Shown here piece after piece: positions 45,493 to 56,560 of a stretch of 64,000 nucleotides of DNA. A program made the translations under genes and the position numbers. The notes beneath the pieces are model-generated. The model was not told the origin of the DNA. It saw only the letters and a program-made list of their open reading frames with translations, and made no database searches. The DNA is from Siphonodentalium dalli (lineage: Eukaryota; Mollusca; Scaphopoda; Gadilida; Siphonodentaliidae), in NCBI GenBank assembly GCA_032622095.1, contig CP136061.1:116074754-116138753 (forward strand). The letters run 5' to 3'. Position 1 is the first letter of the stretch, and the number at the start of each line of letters is the position of its first letter.

Positions 45493-45780
45493 CAGTGGCG
45501 GAGCCAGTGTTCCCATTTAGGGGTGCACATTAATTAGCATATGTGGGGGATATGTGGAGGATATATCATGCATATGATATGCCGAAAGCATATCACGAAG
45601 GCCTGATTTGGGGGGCGCAAGCATGGGAGGGGTCGCCCCCAATCGTTGGTCCGGGGGCTCCCCTGGACAGGAACACTGAATATTTGAATGCCTATGAGGG
45701 ATTTCCAGACGTTTACATGACATTTGACATGTTTTTGGGGGGGGGCGGTCTTCCCTAGGACCCCATTGACTCCGCCACTG
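45493..45780. mobile_element. hAT-like segment inside the foldback element (right)
   Basis: CAGTGGCGGAGCCAGTG and inward from the right CAGTGGCGGAGTCAATG. Same caveat as the left segment. Confidence 0.45.
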
Positions 45781-46494
45781 GACTGTACACTATTTAATAA
45801 GCGATAAAACATGATCTTCGGAGAATCGGCCCTTCGGAGTTATAGACCTTCGGAGTTATGGGCGTTCGGAGTTATAGGCGTTCGGAGTTATGGGATTTCG
45901 GAGTTATGTGTCTTCGGAGTTATGGGATTTCGGAGAATCGGGGCGTCGGACCTTCGGAGTTATGGGTCTTCGGAAAAACGCTACGTAACCCTTTTTGCTA
46001 TTCAATTATTGAATTTAATTTAGCCATTTCATTTCAATAACTATTTAACTGAAATCCAGTGCAAAAATATTCAATCATTAATTAATTTCTATGAACCTGC
46101 TTTTTGCTATCTAATTATTGAAGTTGATTTAGCCATTTACATGTACTTCATATGTGACAAATATTTGATATCTTCTTCTGACCAATGTGACCATACCTTA
46201 TATATATAAGTCATATAATACTAATTATTGGTGCACACAATACTCTATTAGTACTTTTAGTAGGCTGCTAATACTTTTCCAACCTTTTATAACAAATCTT
46301 TCACCCATCTATACTCATTCTTCACTGTCACTTGTGTTTGTTTCTCATTCTCATCTAATCAACTATATATAGCTAAATATAATGATTATTACTATGAGCT
46401 AATGAACAAATTCAAATTCTATAGCTCGGAGACCATTTTTAAACATTACCCTATTCTTCCAGCCATGTAAACAAAATCAATGAACCGACTGCAG

Positions 46495-46611
46495 CCATTT
46501 GTACAGGCTCCTATACTCACCAGTATGACAAACTGTTTGAAACCGACTCGTATAAGGAGGCGCCCCATTCCTGAATTTTCAAAAAATCCCAATTACAAAC
46601 TATCAATTTGA
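46495..46611 (+). CDS. Candidate terminal exon of unidentified cellular gene (unit 4)
   Basis: Open for 38 codons; Val to Ile at codon 7 and a synonymous CCG to CCT at codon 6; otherwise equal to unit 2. Confidence 0.45.
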   Translation, partial: PFVQAPILTSMTNCLKPTRIRRRPIPEFSKNPNYKLSI

Positions 46612-46959
46612 AGGGGAAAATTATTATCCTTTATAACCAATATGCTATAATACTATAACAACACATGTTAGCCCTAAAACATATGAGAGATATGTTAAAA
46701 TTATGAAAGGTTACGCATTGTGAGTAGTACTGAGTACTTATTTGTAGATGATAATCATGGATCTTGACAATCAGCGCATAACATCCAAATACGTGTAGAT
46801 TTGTTTCATTGTAATGATTGATACCTGTTCAGCTTAAGATTTTTATTGGTTTTGAAAAATAGAAACTCACTGCGTGCATGTGAATAACTTGACATCCAAA
46901 AAGTAACGGGTACATGTACACATTGTTCTTTCCCCACAAAGTCATTGATACCATTGAAT

Positions 46960-47495
46960 TAGATCATGCCATGAATCTCTACTCTGGCTATTAACGCCCG
47001 TAGAGATCATATTCCACCAGTACAAAACCTTGGAACTTTTTGAAGTTTTGACAGGGAACCTTATAAAGTCGAAAAAATAACGCGGGGAATATATATCTCT
47101 GTTAATACCTGTTGCTTAATAGTTTATTCAACAGTAAGCGAAGGTCCCAGCTCGAGATTAAAATATTTAAGGGACTTTGTGTGCGATTTTGCTTTACGCC
47201 GCTTACAATCATGGAGTTTCTCCAGGGTAATTAATTCAGTGTATTTAGCGATATCGGGCTATCGGCTCACTTAAGTCACTAAAAAGCATGAAATTTTTAG
47301 CTGGCACTTTGAAGTAAATTATCGAGGAACAAATATAAACAAAGAAGTATATTCCCTGCCTTGTTTGTTCAATGTTATAACTTATAAAGTTCCCTGTCAG
47401 AAGGGATCAGAACATCAAAAAGTTCCCATGTTTTGTACTAGTGGAATGTTATCTCTACGGGTGTTAGCCAGAGTAGAGATTCATGGCATGATCCA
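46960..47495 (+). mobile_element. Mutator-like MITE, unit 4 copy
   Basis: 536 bp, forward interior, with a small internal duplication (GATATCGGGCTATCGGCTCAC). Confidence 0.85.
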
Positions 47496-47503
47496 CCATT
47501 GAA

Positions 47504-48068
47504 TGTGAAAGTGGTCTAATATGAATATCCCTGAAGCTATCCCCATGTAATAAATATATCACAATTTAGATCAAGATAATGTACTGATGCCCAAACTACA
47601 ATTCCTCTGGATTTATTGTATTGTTCTTATCACAAAAATGATGCCCAACACTGACAAGTTGCAATAAATGACTATAAACTACCATAATGGTTAACTTTTC
47701 AGACAAAATTTATTGAAACGCAAAAAATTTTATCCCTGAAAGTTCCAATAAAAAATATCGAAATCCCTGAATTTTAGACACATACTGACATAGTACCAGT
47801 ATTCGAAGTTGACCAACATATTAATGTAAGCAACTTGTCAACAATAATATATTTATTTTTGACTATTGTCTATATCTCCATTTAATTTACAGTTTGACCA
47901 CTGGATAAGACATCTATTGAACAGCACAGTTACAATTACAGACACACATACGTAGCATTTTAGGCCACTGTCAACAGACTTGTAAAAACTGGCTCAGCCG
48001 GTAATCAGAATAAAAGTCCACAAAACATTCTCCATCTTTGTGAATTAATCCTCATACATGTAGTGTCA
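47504..48068. other. 3' flank of HMGA-like copy 4
   Basis: AATAAA on minus at 47852-47857; no other gene. Confidence 0.55.
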
Positions 48069-48305
48069 TTATTTAGCTTTCTTTGCCCCTTTCTTGACTT
48101 TAAAGGCGCCCTTCGGTCTTCCCCTTGATCTCTTTGGTCCAGTGTATTCGGGCTTCTCTGTAAATGTTCGGACCTTTGGTCGACCTCTTCCTTTCTTTTC
48201 CTTGGGTTCATCATCACTTCCAGTTTCTTCAACTTCCTGCACCTTTTTCTCTGATTCTGGTAGCGTTGGTCTACCCCTTTTTCTTTGTGATGTTTCTCCT
48301 GGCAT
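48069..48305 (-). CDS. HMGA-like three-AT-hook protein, copy 4 (78 aa)
   Basis: As copy 3 (TSQRKRGRPTLP, KVRTFTEKPEY) but with KGAFKVKK after hook 3 (Thr to Ala). The upstream stop is lost (GCGGTAAAG), leaving 18 extra open codons; the conserved Met is kept as the start. Confidence 0.8.
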   Translation of the reverse strand: MPGETSQRKRGRPTLPESEKKVQEVEETGSDDEPKEKKGRGRPKVRTFTEKPEYTGPKRSRGRPKGAFKVKKGAKKAK

Positions 48306-48364
48306 TTTTATTTGCGGTAAAGTTTTGATTATACGTAGAGATCTTTTACTGTGAAGCAAATAAT

Positions 48365-48432
48365 TTTCCCGCCTAAACGCTCAATCCGACAAAGGGCTTT
48401 GAGACAAATGACTTTTACATTTTGTATATTTC
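48365..48432 (-). promoter_or_regulatory. E2F-like motif and weakened TATA-like box, copy 4
   Basis: TTTCCCGC intact (48365-48372); the TATA-like box reads TATACAAAA on the gene strand instead of TATAAAAA. Confidence 0.35.
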
Positions 48433-48707
48433 GGTTTCTATTATCGGCGGGTCTTAGAGGACGATGTGTAATAACATAGTCTAATACATTTGTATCGTCA
48501 TGGACAAGGCCTATAATATTATATTATGCATGTATATAATTTATTTATTTATTAATTACGTTTGCTTTCCTCGATAGCATGGTTTTAAGTCTTTATATTA
48601 AATTAGTAATTTTAAAAGGAAGATATAATTATAATATAGGTGCGAAATTATTTGTCTATAAATGAAGTATATGCATCCGAAGTACATGTATGTATAAGAT
48701 GTATCAT

Positions 48708-49894
48708 ACTTCATTTCAAAATGTAATAAGTTGACCGAGGAAATGAACATTCTTTTTAACGAATTGAAACATAAAATTCCAAATTTCAACAATTTAAACG
48801 ATTATGAAAAAAATGAACAGATTCTCAGATCAAGTGAAAAAACTTATAAAATTTGTATGAAAGGAGTTCATTTATTATATAAGAAACGTAATCTTCTGAT
48901 TTAGCAAAATGAACAAAAATATAAAATTTTACTTCATGTATATGTCTACTATATGTATACATAAATAATAACAATACGTATTAAAGTTAGTAAAATAGGT
49001 TAATCCCCAGTCAACATCTCTTTTATAAGTGCAATACTTTATAGAATATTTATACACTGAATCTTCATGATCATATGCCACATTTAACCCGTCTTGGGGG
49101 TTACAACAGTATTTAAGCTACAAACTGGTCTGTAAACATATCCAGGCTGACACTTCTCACTAATATCCAATACTTAATTTTTCTTTTCCTTAAAGGTGGA
49201 TTATCTCTTTGTAAACATGTATTATATAGTTACCGGGGTATAAAATATTAGATCTGAATCGAAGACTCCTGTCCGGAAATGCTTCTATCGATTAATATTA
49301 ATTTTATTTCGAATATTTTCTGGTCTAAAAAGGTGTGTTTGTTCAGCTAACGAACAATATTGGTTACTGGTAACAGAGACCAGAAATTATATTGTGCAAT
49401 TTTGTCACAAATAAACGTTAATTATACTCATTATCGCTTATATCTGTGGAACAAAACAGTACAAACAACCAATATGTGACATTTGACATTCGTTGCGTAG
49501 CCGTAGGAACAGCCCAGTGCTCTATATCGCAATCCGGTCTCATCCGAATGGTCGGTTCTAAAAATAGTAACATAAATGGGCCCGATTTAATATTCGAAAT
49601 AAAATCAATACTAATTGATAGAAGCTTTTCCGGACATAGGACTTCAGTTCATATCTATTATTTTATACCCACGCAACTATTTAAAATTTGTTATTTAAAG
49701 AGATAATCCATCTTTAACATTCTTATTTTCGCTATTCACCATTATTCATCAGTGAGCTATTTTTTTGTTCACTAAACACTCATTTTTCACGTTACAAATT
49801 AATGTTATCACAAAATATTATGTTAAGTTTGATAATTTGATAATACTCTATTCTTGAGTCAATCAATAAATCATATTCTATTCTATTCTATTCT
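48708..49894 (+). mobile_element. 5'-truncated LINE (second family) with ATTCT tail, unit 4
   Basis: Replaces about 165 bp of unit sequence (GTATCAT joins on the left, ACAATTTATG on the right). Codons 48710-48904 read NKLTEEMNILFNELKHK and later EKTYKICMKGVHLLYKKRN, then stop: a LINE C-terminus unlike the main LINE here. A 3' UTR and a (TATTC)n tail with AATAAATCATATTC follow. A MITE (49194-49713) is nested in the UTR. Confidence 0.7.
49194..49713. mobile_element. TTAA-type MITE T3 nested in LINE, unit 4
   Basis: 520 bp between TTAA sites (49190-49193, 49714-49717); ends AGGTGGATTATCTCTTTG / AGATGGATTATCTCTTTA with arms of about 130 bp. The 86-codon ORF at 49446-49706 has no domain and overlaps the right arm. 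Confidence 0.8.
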
Positions 49895-50072
49895 ACAATT
49901 TATGTGGGTAATAATGTAGTTAACCAGCCTTGTGAATTAGACTAGGACATAGGCAATAAAAGCAGTCGCAAAATAAATTTTCCTAGGCAATACTATTTCC
50001 CAGGTAAAAAGGTTAATCGGGTTACTATAATTTCTGTGTGTCAATCAGAAATACAACATCTTCACCAAACAA

Positions 50073-50306
50073 ATGACTTCCTTTCACTATTTTGTACATA
50101 TATTGTCATACAATATCATCCATGACACTGGGGCATTAACTATAAGATGGTTGATCCAGGTTGGGGAATTGCACATATATGTTGAGAAGACTAATGGTCT
50201 TGAAACAATGTTCCCCAATATAAGTAAGAATTTAGATGATAGCAGTAGTACATGTAATTTGAGTGAATTAAATACAGTATTGTCAACAATTTCACACCTG
50301 GATTGA
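50073..50306 (+). CDS. Uncharacterised 77-codon ORF, unit 4
   Basis: Same ORF as 26059-26292, with Val to Ile (RWLIQ). Confidence 0.25.
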   Translation: MTSFHYFVHILSYNIIHDTGALTIRWLIQVGELHIYVEKTNGLETMFPNISKNLDDSSSTCNLSELNTVLSTISHLD

Positions 50307-50734
50307 ATAATTATTATTAATTTGAAATGGCATTAGTGTTATAAAAAGCAATATTTTTGCAAAATTTCCTGGGTAAAATAATTTTTTGCCTTGGCCAATT
50401 TCTTCTACCTATGAAAAAATATTGCCTATGCATCTTTTCCTCAATTCCTAGGGCTGGTTAACTTAGACTGAATAGTATATTGAAGTACTGGGCGACAGGA
50501 GAATAACGCCAGTTTGTTCACTCAGCTTATAAAATTAGTTATATACACGTTATGTCTTAGTGGGTGTAATAAGTGTTGCCAGGAAAGATATCCACACAGT
50601 ATATGGACAGACTGCCAAGTCCGTGCAAACAATTTTAAAATTCAGAACCCGGTCATATGCATGTTAAATAATTATACTCTAGTATATAGATCATAGGGTT
50701 TCATATTGTTAGCGCGCTAACCGCAGTATGTCAT
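50307..50734. other. Spacer before T1 MITE, unit 4
   Basis: No gene; counterpart of 26293-26722. Confidence 0.4.
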
Positions 50735-50738
50735 TTAA

Positions 50739-51072
50739 AGGTAATCAATCCGATCAGACAGTCCCCATATCATCAAGTTACAAAAAACAAAACAAAAACA
50801 ACAGCAGCACCGTATTATCACGATCTTTGGTCGTATTACCACTTGATTATAGAGTTTTCCATCTTCATCCGCAGTTTTGTCCGAGACCGTCCGTTTGACG
50901 TTTTTCTGGGCCACAAATAATTGCACATCTCGAGAAATAACAAACTTCAAATATCGATATCTGATCACCCTAAGCTTTGATGGGTGGGTTCCTCGACTCG
51001 AATCAAATATTGTTTTTACCCCCGAAGCCAAAGAAATAGTAATTTAGGAGCGTTAATTCGGATATTGCATCT
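50739..51072. mobile_element. TTAA-type MITE T1, unit 4
   Basis: 334 bp, TTAA at 50735-50738 and 51073-51076. Confidence 0.8.
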
Positions 51073-51076
51073 TTAA

Positions 51077-51635
51077 TATACAACTTATATATGCCAGTGT
51101 ATATATGATATATATTATTTATTGACAATTTACAAACACTATATCAGCAGATGCCATACATCAAATACAAGCAAGATAATTACATGAAATTAGAAACTTC
51201 TTAGACAAGTAATCGTTTTAAGCTCGCTCTTCAAAGAATTTCCAGAAACATGTATATATGTTACCTGTTTCGCGACGTTTTGGTCGACCATCTGCACATT
51301 TAATTGAAATGATTATGCAAGAGCTATCATTTTTATTGAGATAATTTGAATTGTGCATCTTCACTTAATATGTCACCCGATCAGGCCGATTGGCACATCA
51401 TATGTTATATAAACATGCTTAATATTTCAAGCAGGTTACATATATATATATATATACAAATATACATCTATATGACTTCGGTCATAGGTTAACTCGGACA
51501 AGTCACTCACCTCGAGTAATTAGCTTTCAATTGTTTGACGACACAATGTCCGGCCATATGCATGTTACATGCAACTCTATTCATATACATTCGTAAAAGA
51601 TACAGCCATTAACAGTGCGTTACCGCGCGCTGCGT
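51077..51635. other. AT-rich spacer, unit 4
   Basis: Counterpart of 27065-27619; ACATCTGATAGTA deleted before the TA run. No gene. Confidence 0.4.
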
Positions 51636-51904
51636 CGTTGTACTTGAATATAATAGTGACGTTTTTATAGCGATTAGCCAATTACTATATGAAAGGTTTA
51701 CAAAATTGTCTTAATTCATTCGATGAATATTGCCTGAAATGGAGATTATGTATCAATCCAAATAAATCTAGAATAATAAAAATAACAAAAGGTGGCACTA
51801 CATGCACTGACTCTTTATTCATCAATAATACAAAGATAGATTGTGCATAGGATTATAATTATTTAGGGATTTCAATTTCATATAAATGTGATTTTAAACA
51901 AGAC
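51636..51904 (+). pseudogene. LINE reverse transcriptase fragment, unit 4
   Basis: Same as unit 3, including the GCATAG stop; FDEYCLKW (Glu to Asp). Ends AAACAAGAC. Confidence 0.8.
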
Positions 51905-53451
51905 AGTCAATGACTGTGGGGTCACTCATCAGACTGCCTGGGACTCTGGAGACCACAAACAGTCAGAACTTTTCATAATCACTTTAAAAGAAGTAGATCT
52001 AAACAGGATATGTCACTAGAGAGGCTTCATATATGTAGATCGGTGAATATCCACCTTGACATTACCAACTGTACACTACTGATAACCCCCCTCCTCCAGC
52101 TCAACGAGTCCCCTCCCGACCGGGCTCCAGACTCCCAAGTCTTAGGTTGGAATTTCACAACCGACATCTCAAACTTTCTCAATTGTTGGTAATTTCCAAT
52201 CTCACAAGCACCTTTTTATAAAACCATTTAGAACTGTTTGAAGCCCAATTATCCATGGACCCAAAACATCATACATGTATGTCAGATTAATCAGTCAGGT
52301 AGTTCCAAGGTGGATGTTTTAATGAATTTGGTATTTCAATGTTTTTATTAGACACAAATGTGTTAGCTCCCCATAGCCCCGTCATTTCTTAACAGGTTGA
52401 CCTCATGTTAACAAATCTGAATCTCAGTTACTAAAGGATCCTCCATACTATATGTAAGGTAAATAGACCAACCTCTCTTGAGAAGACATTTTAAGTATTA
52501 CTATAGAGACATACAGTTATGTCCCTGGTCCACCATATTTAACCTGGTGACCCCATCTGAATAAATTTGAATCGCAGACATCAATGAACCCTTCATATTA
52601 AATATCAGTAAAATAGACCTGATGGTCCTTGTGAAGGAAGCATATTAAAAGGAAAACTGTCCTTCGCTTGGCCCCTATTTGACCAGGTGACCCCATTTAA
52701 AACAAGACAACCAGACCACCGTCGTAAGTTCACAAAATTCCTTTTGCACATCCCTCTTAGAATTAAATTTTACAACTGTTACAAGTACTTCAAGCTTTCG
52801 AACTTGGAAATTTCCAACCTGACATCTCTACAATTCCGCCCATTGCCCCCCACCCAGGCAGCTTAGAAATCAAGAGGAATCTATACATTATTATACCAGT
52901 ATCAAAAAGCACAGTTAGGGTGGCTGGTTGATAATTAAATCTCTTATCTCCACCCCTATTGGAACAAACGTGAATCCCCATCTATGAGATCCATTCATTT
53001 GGTAATTTCAGATGGTAGATTTTAATAGTTGAACTGAACTGATTTTCCTCAAATTTCCTAAAATGACCCCTAATCTGAACAAATCTAAACCCCAGTCACC
53101 GAATGACCCTCCATACCAAACATAAGCTAAATAGGCCCGACGAAGAAATTGTTTTAAGAATTACTATGGAAGGAAAGAGTTATGGCCCGGACTTCTCACC
53201 TATTAGACCTGATGAACTCATTTGAACAAATCTGAATGTACGTCACCTAGGGGACATCCACACCAAAAGATATAAACCCATTTGGTCTTTAATATGTATA
53301 TGGAGAAGAAAACAATTGATGGACGGATAGACATAATGACAGATGGATGTGAGAACAGTTTGACATAGACAGACCAATTCAATATACCCCCCCCCCTCAA
53401 GTTTTCTTTGCAAAATCAGGGTATGAGTTCAACTGGTTACTGGTGGTTAAG
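51905..53451 (+). mobile_element. Chimeric E2-type element, unit 4
   Basis: The left part matches the first E2 copy of unit 3 up to GAAGACATTTTAAG (about 52495); the right part matches the second copy (TATTACTATAGAGACATACAG). The LINE middle fragment between them is gone. The GGCCATTTCGG block is deleted (ACCTGACATCTCTACAATTCC). Confidence 0.7.
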
Positions 53452-53926
53452 AAAATAATATTCGAACAGCCAGGCCTGAACATAGTGTCTGACATTTGCA
53501 GAATGAGGTCCCCAAAGGGTGAATTTAATGATGCAATCCTGCAATGTGGACTAGCATCACCAAATTCACCCTCTGGAGACCTCATTCTGTTTAGGCTCAA
53601 CTGCTATGGGAGACGTAGCATCAGATTGAAGTTCTCCAGTTAAAGTTGGTGATGTGCACCCATTGGGCACCTCAATTTTGCATTTTATCTTCTACAGATA
53701 AGGGGATATAGAAACTAAACAGAAGGGAAAAACTAAGTAAAAATGTAAATTGAAGACCCTATATACTTCCCAGAAGATGAGGCCTAAGCAGAATGAGGAC
53801 CATGGCTAGTGTATTTGGCGATGCTAGCCTGCTGTGCGGGGTAGCATAACTAAATTCACCCTCTGGGGACCTCATTCTGCAAATGTCAGACACACTAAAT
53901 TCAGGTTTGAGAACAATAATTTGTTT
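53452..53926. mobile_element. Foldback MITE F2, unit 4
   Basis: Same as 41275-41746. Confidence 0.6.
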
Positions 53927-54055
53927 TGATTTGATGTTAATGACACACTGGCAGAAGTGCTAGCTGTTGCATTTGTTCACACCTGTCAGCCTGATAACAT
54001 CTCAATTGATGACTGTGTATTTATATTAACTCTCCCTCTCTCTCTCTGTCTGTAG

Positions 54056-54079
54056 CTAAACAATTGACTGAATCTGCTG
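54056..54079 (+). pseudogene. Microexon, delta copy (1-nt deletion)
   Basis: CTAAACAATTG instead of CTAATACAATTG: 24 nt, which shifts the frame into TGA. The next exon is also deleted in unit 5. Confidence 0.4.
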
Positions 54080-54354
54080 GTGGGAGAGATCCTGTGAGTT
54101 AGGACGTGAGATGGGTGTGGGATGCGGTTGGTTTGGGACAGGGTAGTGGTCTGGGTCACGTGGGGGGGGGGGGGGTTGATGGAAAGGGAAAGTTTACATG
54201 ATTTCATTAAAGATTTTCATAACTCTGCGGATATTACAACGGTGTTAGTTTTTCTAATTTTTAAAAATGTTTTTAAAAAAAACTAATTTTTTTTTTGTAT
54301 GTTAAATTGATCAAGGAGTTCGATCTGAATTTTTTTTGTTTTTTTTTATCTTTT

Positions 54355-54669
54355 TTATTTTGGAGTTATGTCCCTGGGTCCACCCCTATTTGACCCAGTG
54401 ACCCCATTTGAACAAATCGGAACCCCAGTCATTCAAGAACCCTCCATATCAAATATAAGCTAAATCCAAGAGTTATGGCCCTGGCTTCGCAACTATTTGA
54501 CCCAGTGACCTCATTTGAACAAATCTGAATGAGAGTCACCTAGGGAACATCCACACCAAACATGAACCCATTCGGTCTGATGGTTTCAGAGGAGAAGATG
54601 TTTAAAGAATTGTTGACGGACGACGAGCGATGACAAAAGCTCCACCGGAGATTTCGTCTCAGGTGAGCT
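54355..54669 (+). mobile_element. E2 element 3' part with hairpin tail, unit 5
   Basis: One and a half monomers (internal deletion at TAAATCCAAGAG), short tail, hairpin 54638-54669 with a G-T pair (GAGAT/GTCTC). Confidence 0.7.
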
Positions 54670-54929
54670 AAAAACCTATAAGTACAGGAAAACACTTTGT
54701 AGATTGAGGATAAGCGCTCACTCTCTGCACATTGAAACTGGCAGACATACTCGTCCGAAAAAAACTGACATTAATGACAGAAAATGTAACATTTGTAACA
54801 GCATTGAAGATGAGGCCCACCTCATATTGTATTGTAAGAAGTATAGTTCACCAAGAACAGTTGTTTGATGCTCTAAATAGTTTTATTGATAGATTCAATT
54901 TTTTACCGGAAACGAGAAACTTCAGATAA
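54670..54929 (+). pseudogene. LINE zinc-knuckle fragment, unit 5 (longest 3' end)
   Basis: RKCNICNSIEDEAHLILYC, then a 2-base loss (ACAGTTGTTTG) shifts the frame; the other frame continues LFDALNSFIDRFNFLPETR and stops, showing the native LINE C-terminus. Confidence 0.85.
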
Positions 54930-55638
54930 TTCTAAGTTGTAATGAGTATGATATATGCACAGTTGTAACTAAGTTTCTAGATGCAATATTAAAGGACAGT
55001 CTTGATTGACAGCCGTCTTGTTCCAAAGTGTATGCTTGGAGTCAGGTAAGCCCTGGTTAGACGTCACAAGCTACATGGGCGCGCAAAACACCAGACATGA
55101 TTGCGTCGATGTCCAGACAGCTGAGACTCGTATTACACGGACAGGCTAAACCATTCCATCTGCCAACAACTTCGTGTTTTATTATTTTACATATATATAT
55201 ACTGCATGTAAAACAAACGTGGGCAACAATACATGCCCATTAGATGCCTATTTTATGTAACTTGAAACTCGAGGAAATGAGTTGAGATCAAGTCTAAAAG
55301 ATGCGTGCGGAATCGTTTTTTTTCGCAGTGACTGAGGTGCGAACATATTTCTGGAAAGTTCAAAACAATTTCGAAAGATCCTGGTGCATATAAATCATGT
55401 CCGGCCAAACAGTCGAGCGCGTGGTTCAATTGAAAAACAATTGCACTGAAAATGTGAATGTGGAAACATGGATTATTAAAATGCCTCATTAATTAACTGG
55501 GAAAACAAGCGTTCTCATTCTCAACGCAATAGACATTTTGATATGTTCCCGAAGTATGTAGATCAGTCGCTAAGGGCATGTTCACATTGACACATTGTTA
55601 ATCAAAGACTAACCAATGATCGCGTTTCTTTTATTTAA

Positions 55639-56024
55639 AGGTACTCAATCCGATAAAACTCCTCTCAATTACTATTTCAATGGCTTCGGGGGTCAAAAAT
55701 ATTTGATTCTAGTCGAGGAAGCCACCCATCAAAGCTCAGATTTATTAGATATCGATTTTAGAAATCTATTATTTTTCATTATCGGGAATACTTTCTGTCC
55801 CAGAAGTTTTCCGAAAAAGCCGACCGTCATATTCTCGATACTAAGTTCCATTGAACAAAATGTTGCTATACAACACATTTTGGGCAATTATATACGATAG
55901 TTCACAGTCGTTAGCATTATTTTTGGATAATTAATCGATTCTGATAACTAAAGTGACCTTTGATATAATTTTGTTGTTGTTGGAATCTGTTGAGATGGGG
56001 ACCCTCTGATCGGATTGAGTACCT
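55639..56024. mobile_element. TTAA-type MITE T2, unit 5 (full length)
   Basis: 386 bp between TTAA (55635-55638 and 56025-56028); ends AGGTACTCAATCCGAT on both sides. It contains a 94-codon plus-strand frame extending from the flank, without a recognised domain; homology to T1 argues that it is MITE body, not gene. Confidence 0.8.
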
Positions 56025-56263
56025 TTAATTGTGTCGGTATTTTGTAATTTACTTTGATGGTTTTTGCCACTGGCATACACACTTGATATCATTCTAGTCA
56101 AACTAGTAAGTTAACCCAATTGGTATATAATATAGCATCATCGGCAACCAATCGTCTTCACACCCTTCATATGAACGATGTCTATATTGTTATATTAATA
56201 TGTCAAACAACTCGTACGTATTGCTAAGACTATCATTAGTGTAATAGATCAACTTGAGATAAC

Positions 56264-56560
56264 TCTTTAATACTAGAAATAGAAAGACTATTAGGAATCT
56301 GTCAACTTTCATAAGGAAAGTCCAGGATATTTTCGGCAAGTCCACTTGAGGCTAAAACACTGATATTCCACGAACTTACCAAATATATAATAATGCACTC
56401 ATGTATTCCTCATGTGAAATTTATTGTTATTATATGCCATATTTGAATATCTTGATGTAATAATATCTGTAATACCCTTTTCTGTAACGTTTCTGTATAT
56501 ATCCACATATCGATGAACAGAATATAAAAAAAAAAAATAATAAAAAAAAATGAATGAATG
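56264..56560 (+). mobile_element. Truncated retroposon with A-rich/ATGA tail, unit 5
   Basis: 297 bp present only in unit 5 (unit 4 reads GAGATAACAGAGATATTC). One frame reads RNLSTFIRKVQDIFGKST-stop, like a LINE C-terminus, and the 3' end is A-rich followed by TGAATGAATG. No target duplication. Confidence 0.55.

Larger units (their letters stand above)
44700..45990. mobile_element. Foldback transposon with repeat-rich arms, private to unit 4
   Basis: 1291 bp; 8-bp target duplication CTTTTTGC (44692-44699, 45991-45998), single in the empty site of unit 5 (about 56777). Ends GGTGTCAGACCGATTTTCC and inward from the right GGTTACGTAGCGTTTTTCC. Each arm holds several ~17-bp repeats of the type CCGAAGACCTATAACT in opposite orientation, and homology continues inward to GTGTACAGTC / GACTGTACAC. 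No transposase. Confidence 0.85.
42036..54270. repeat. Segmental duplication unit 4
   Basis: Longest of units 2-5 owing to private or shared insertions: Helitron-like element, foldback element, and a truncated LINE with nested MITE. Its E2 is chimeric and the LINE middle fragment is missing. Confidence 0.85.

Noticed and set aside
45543-46040. ORFs of 60-71 codons in the foldback element as genes
   Set aside because: They are built from short tandem arm repeats and hAT-like ends with no recognisable domain.
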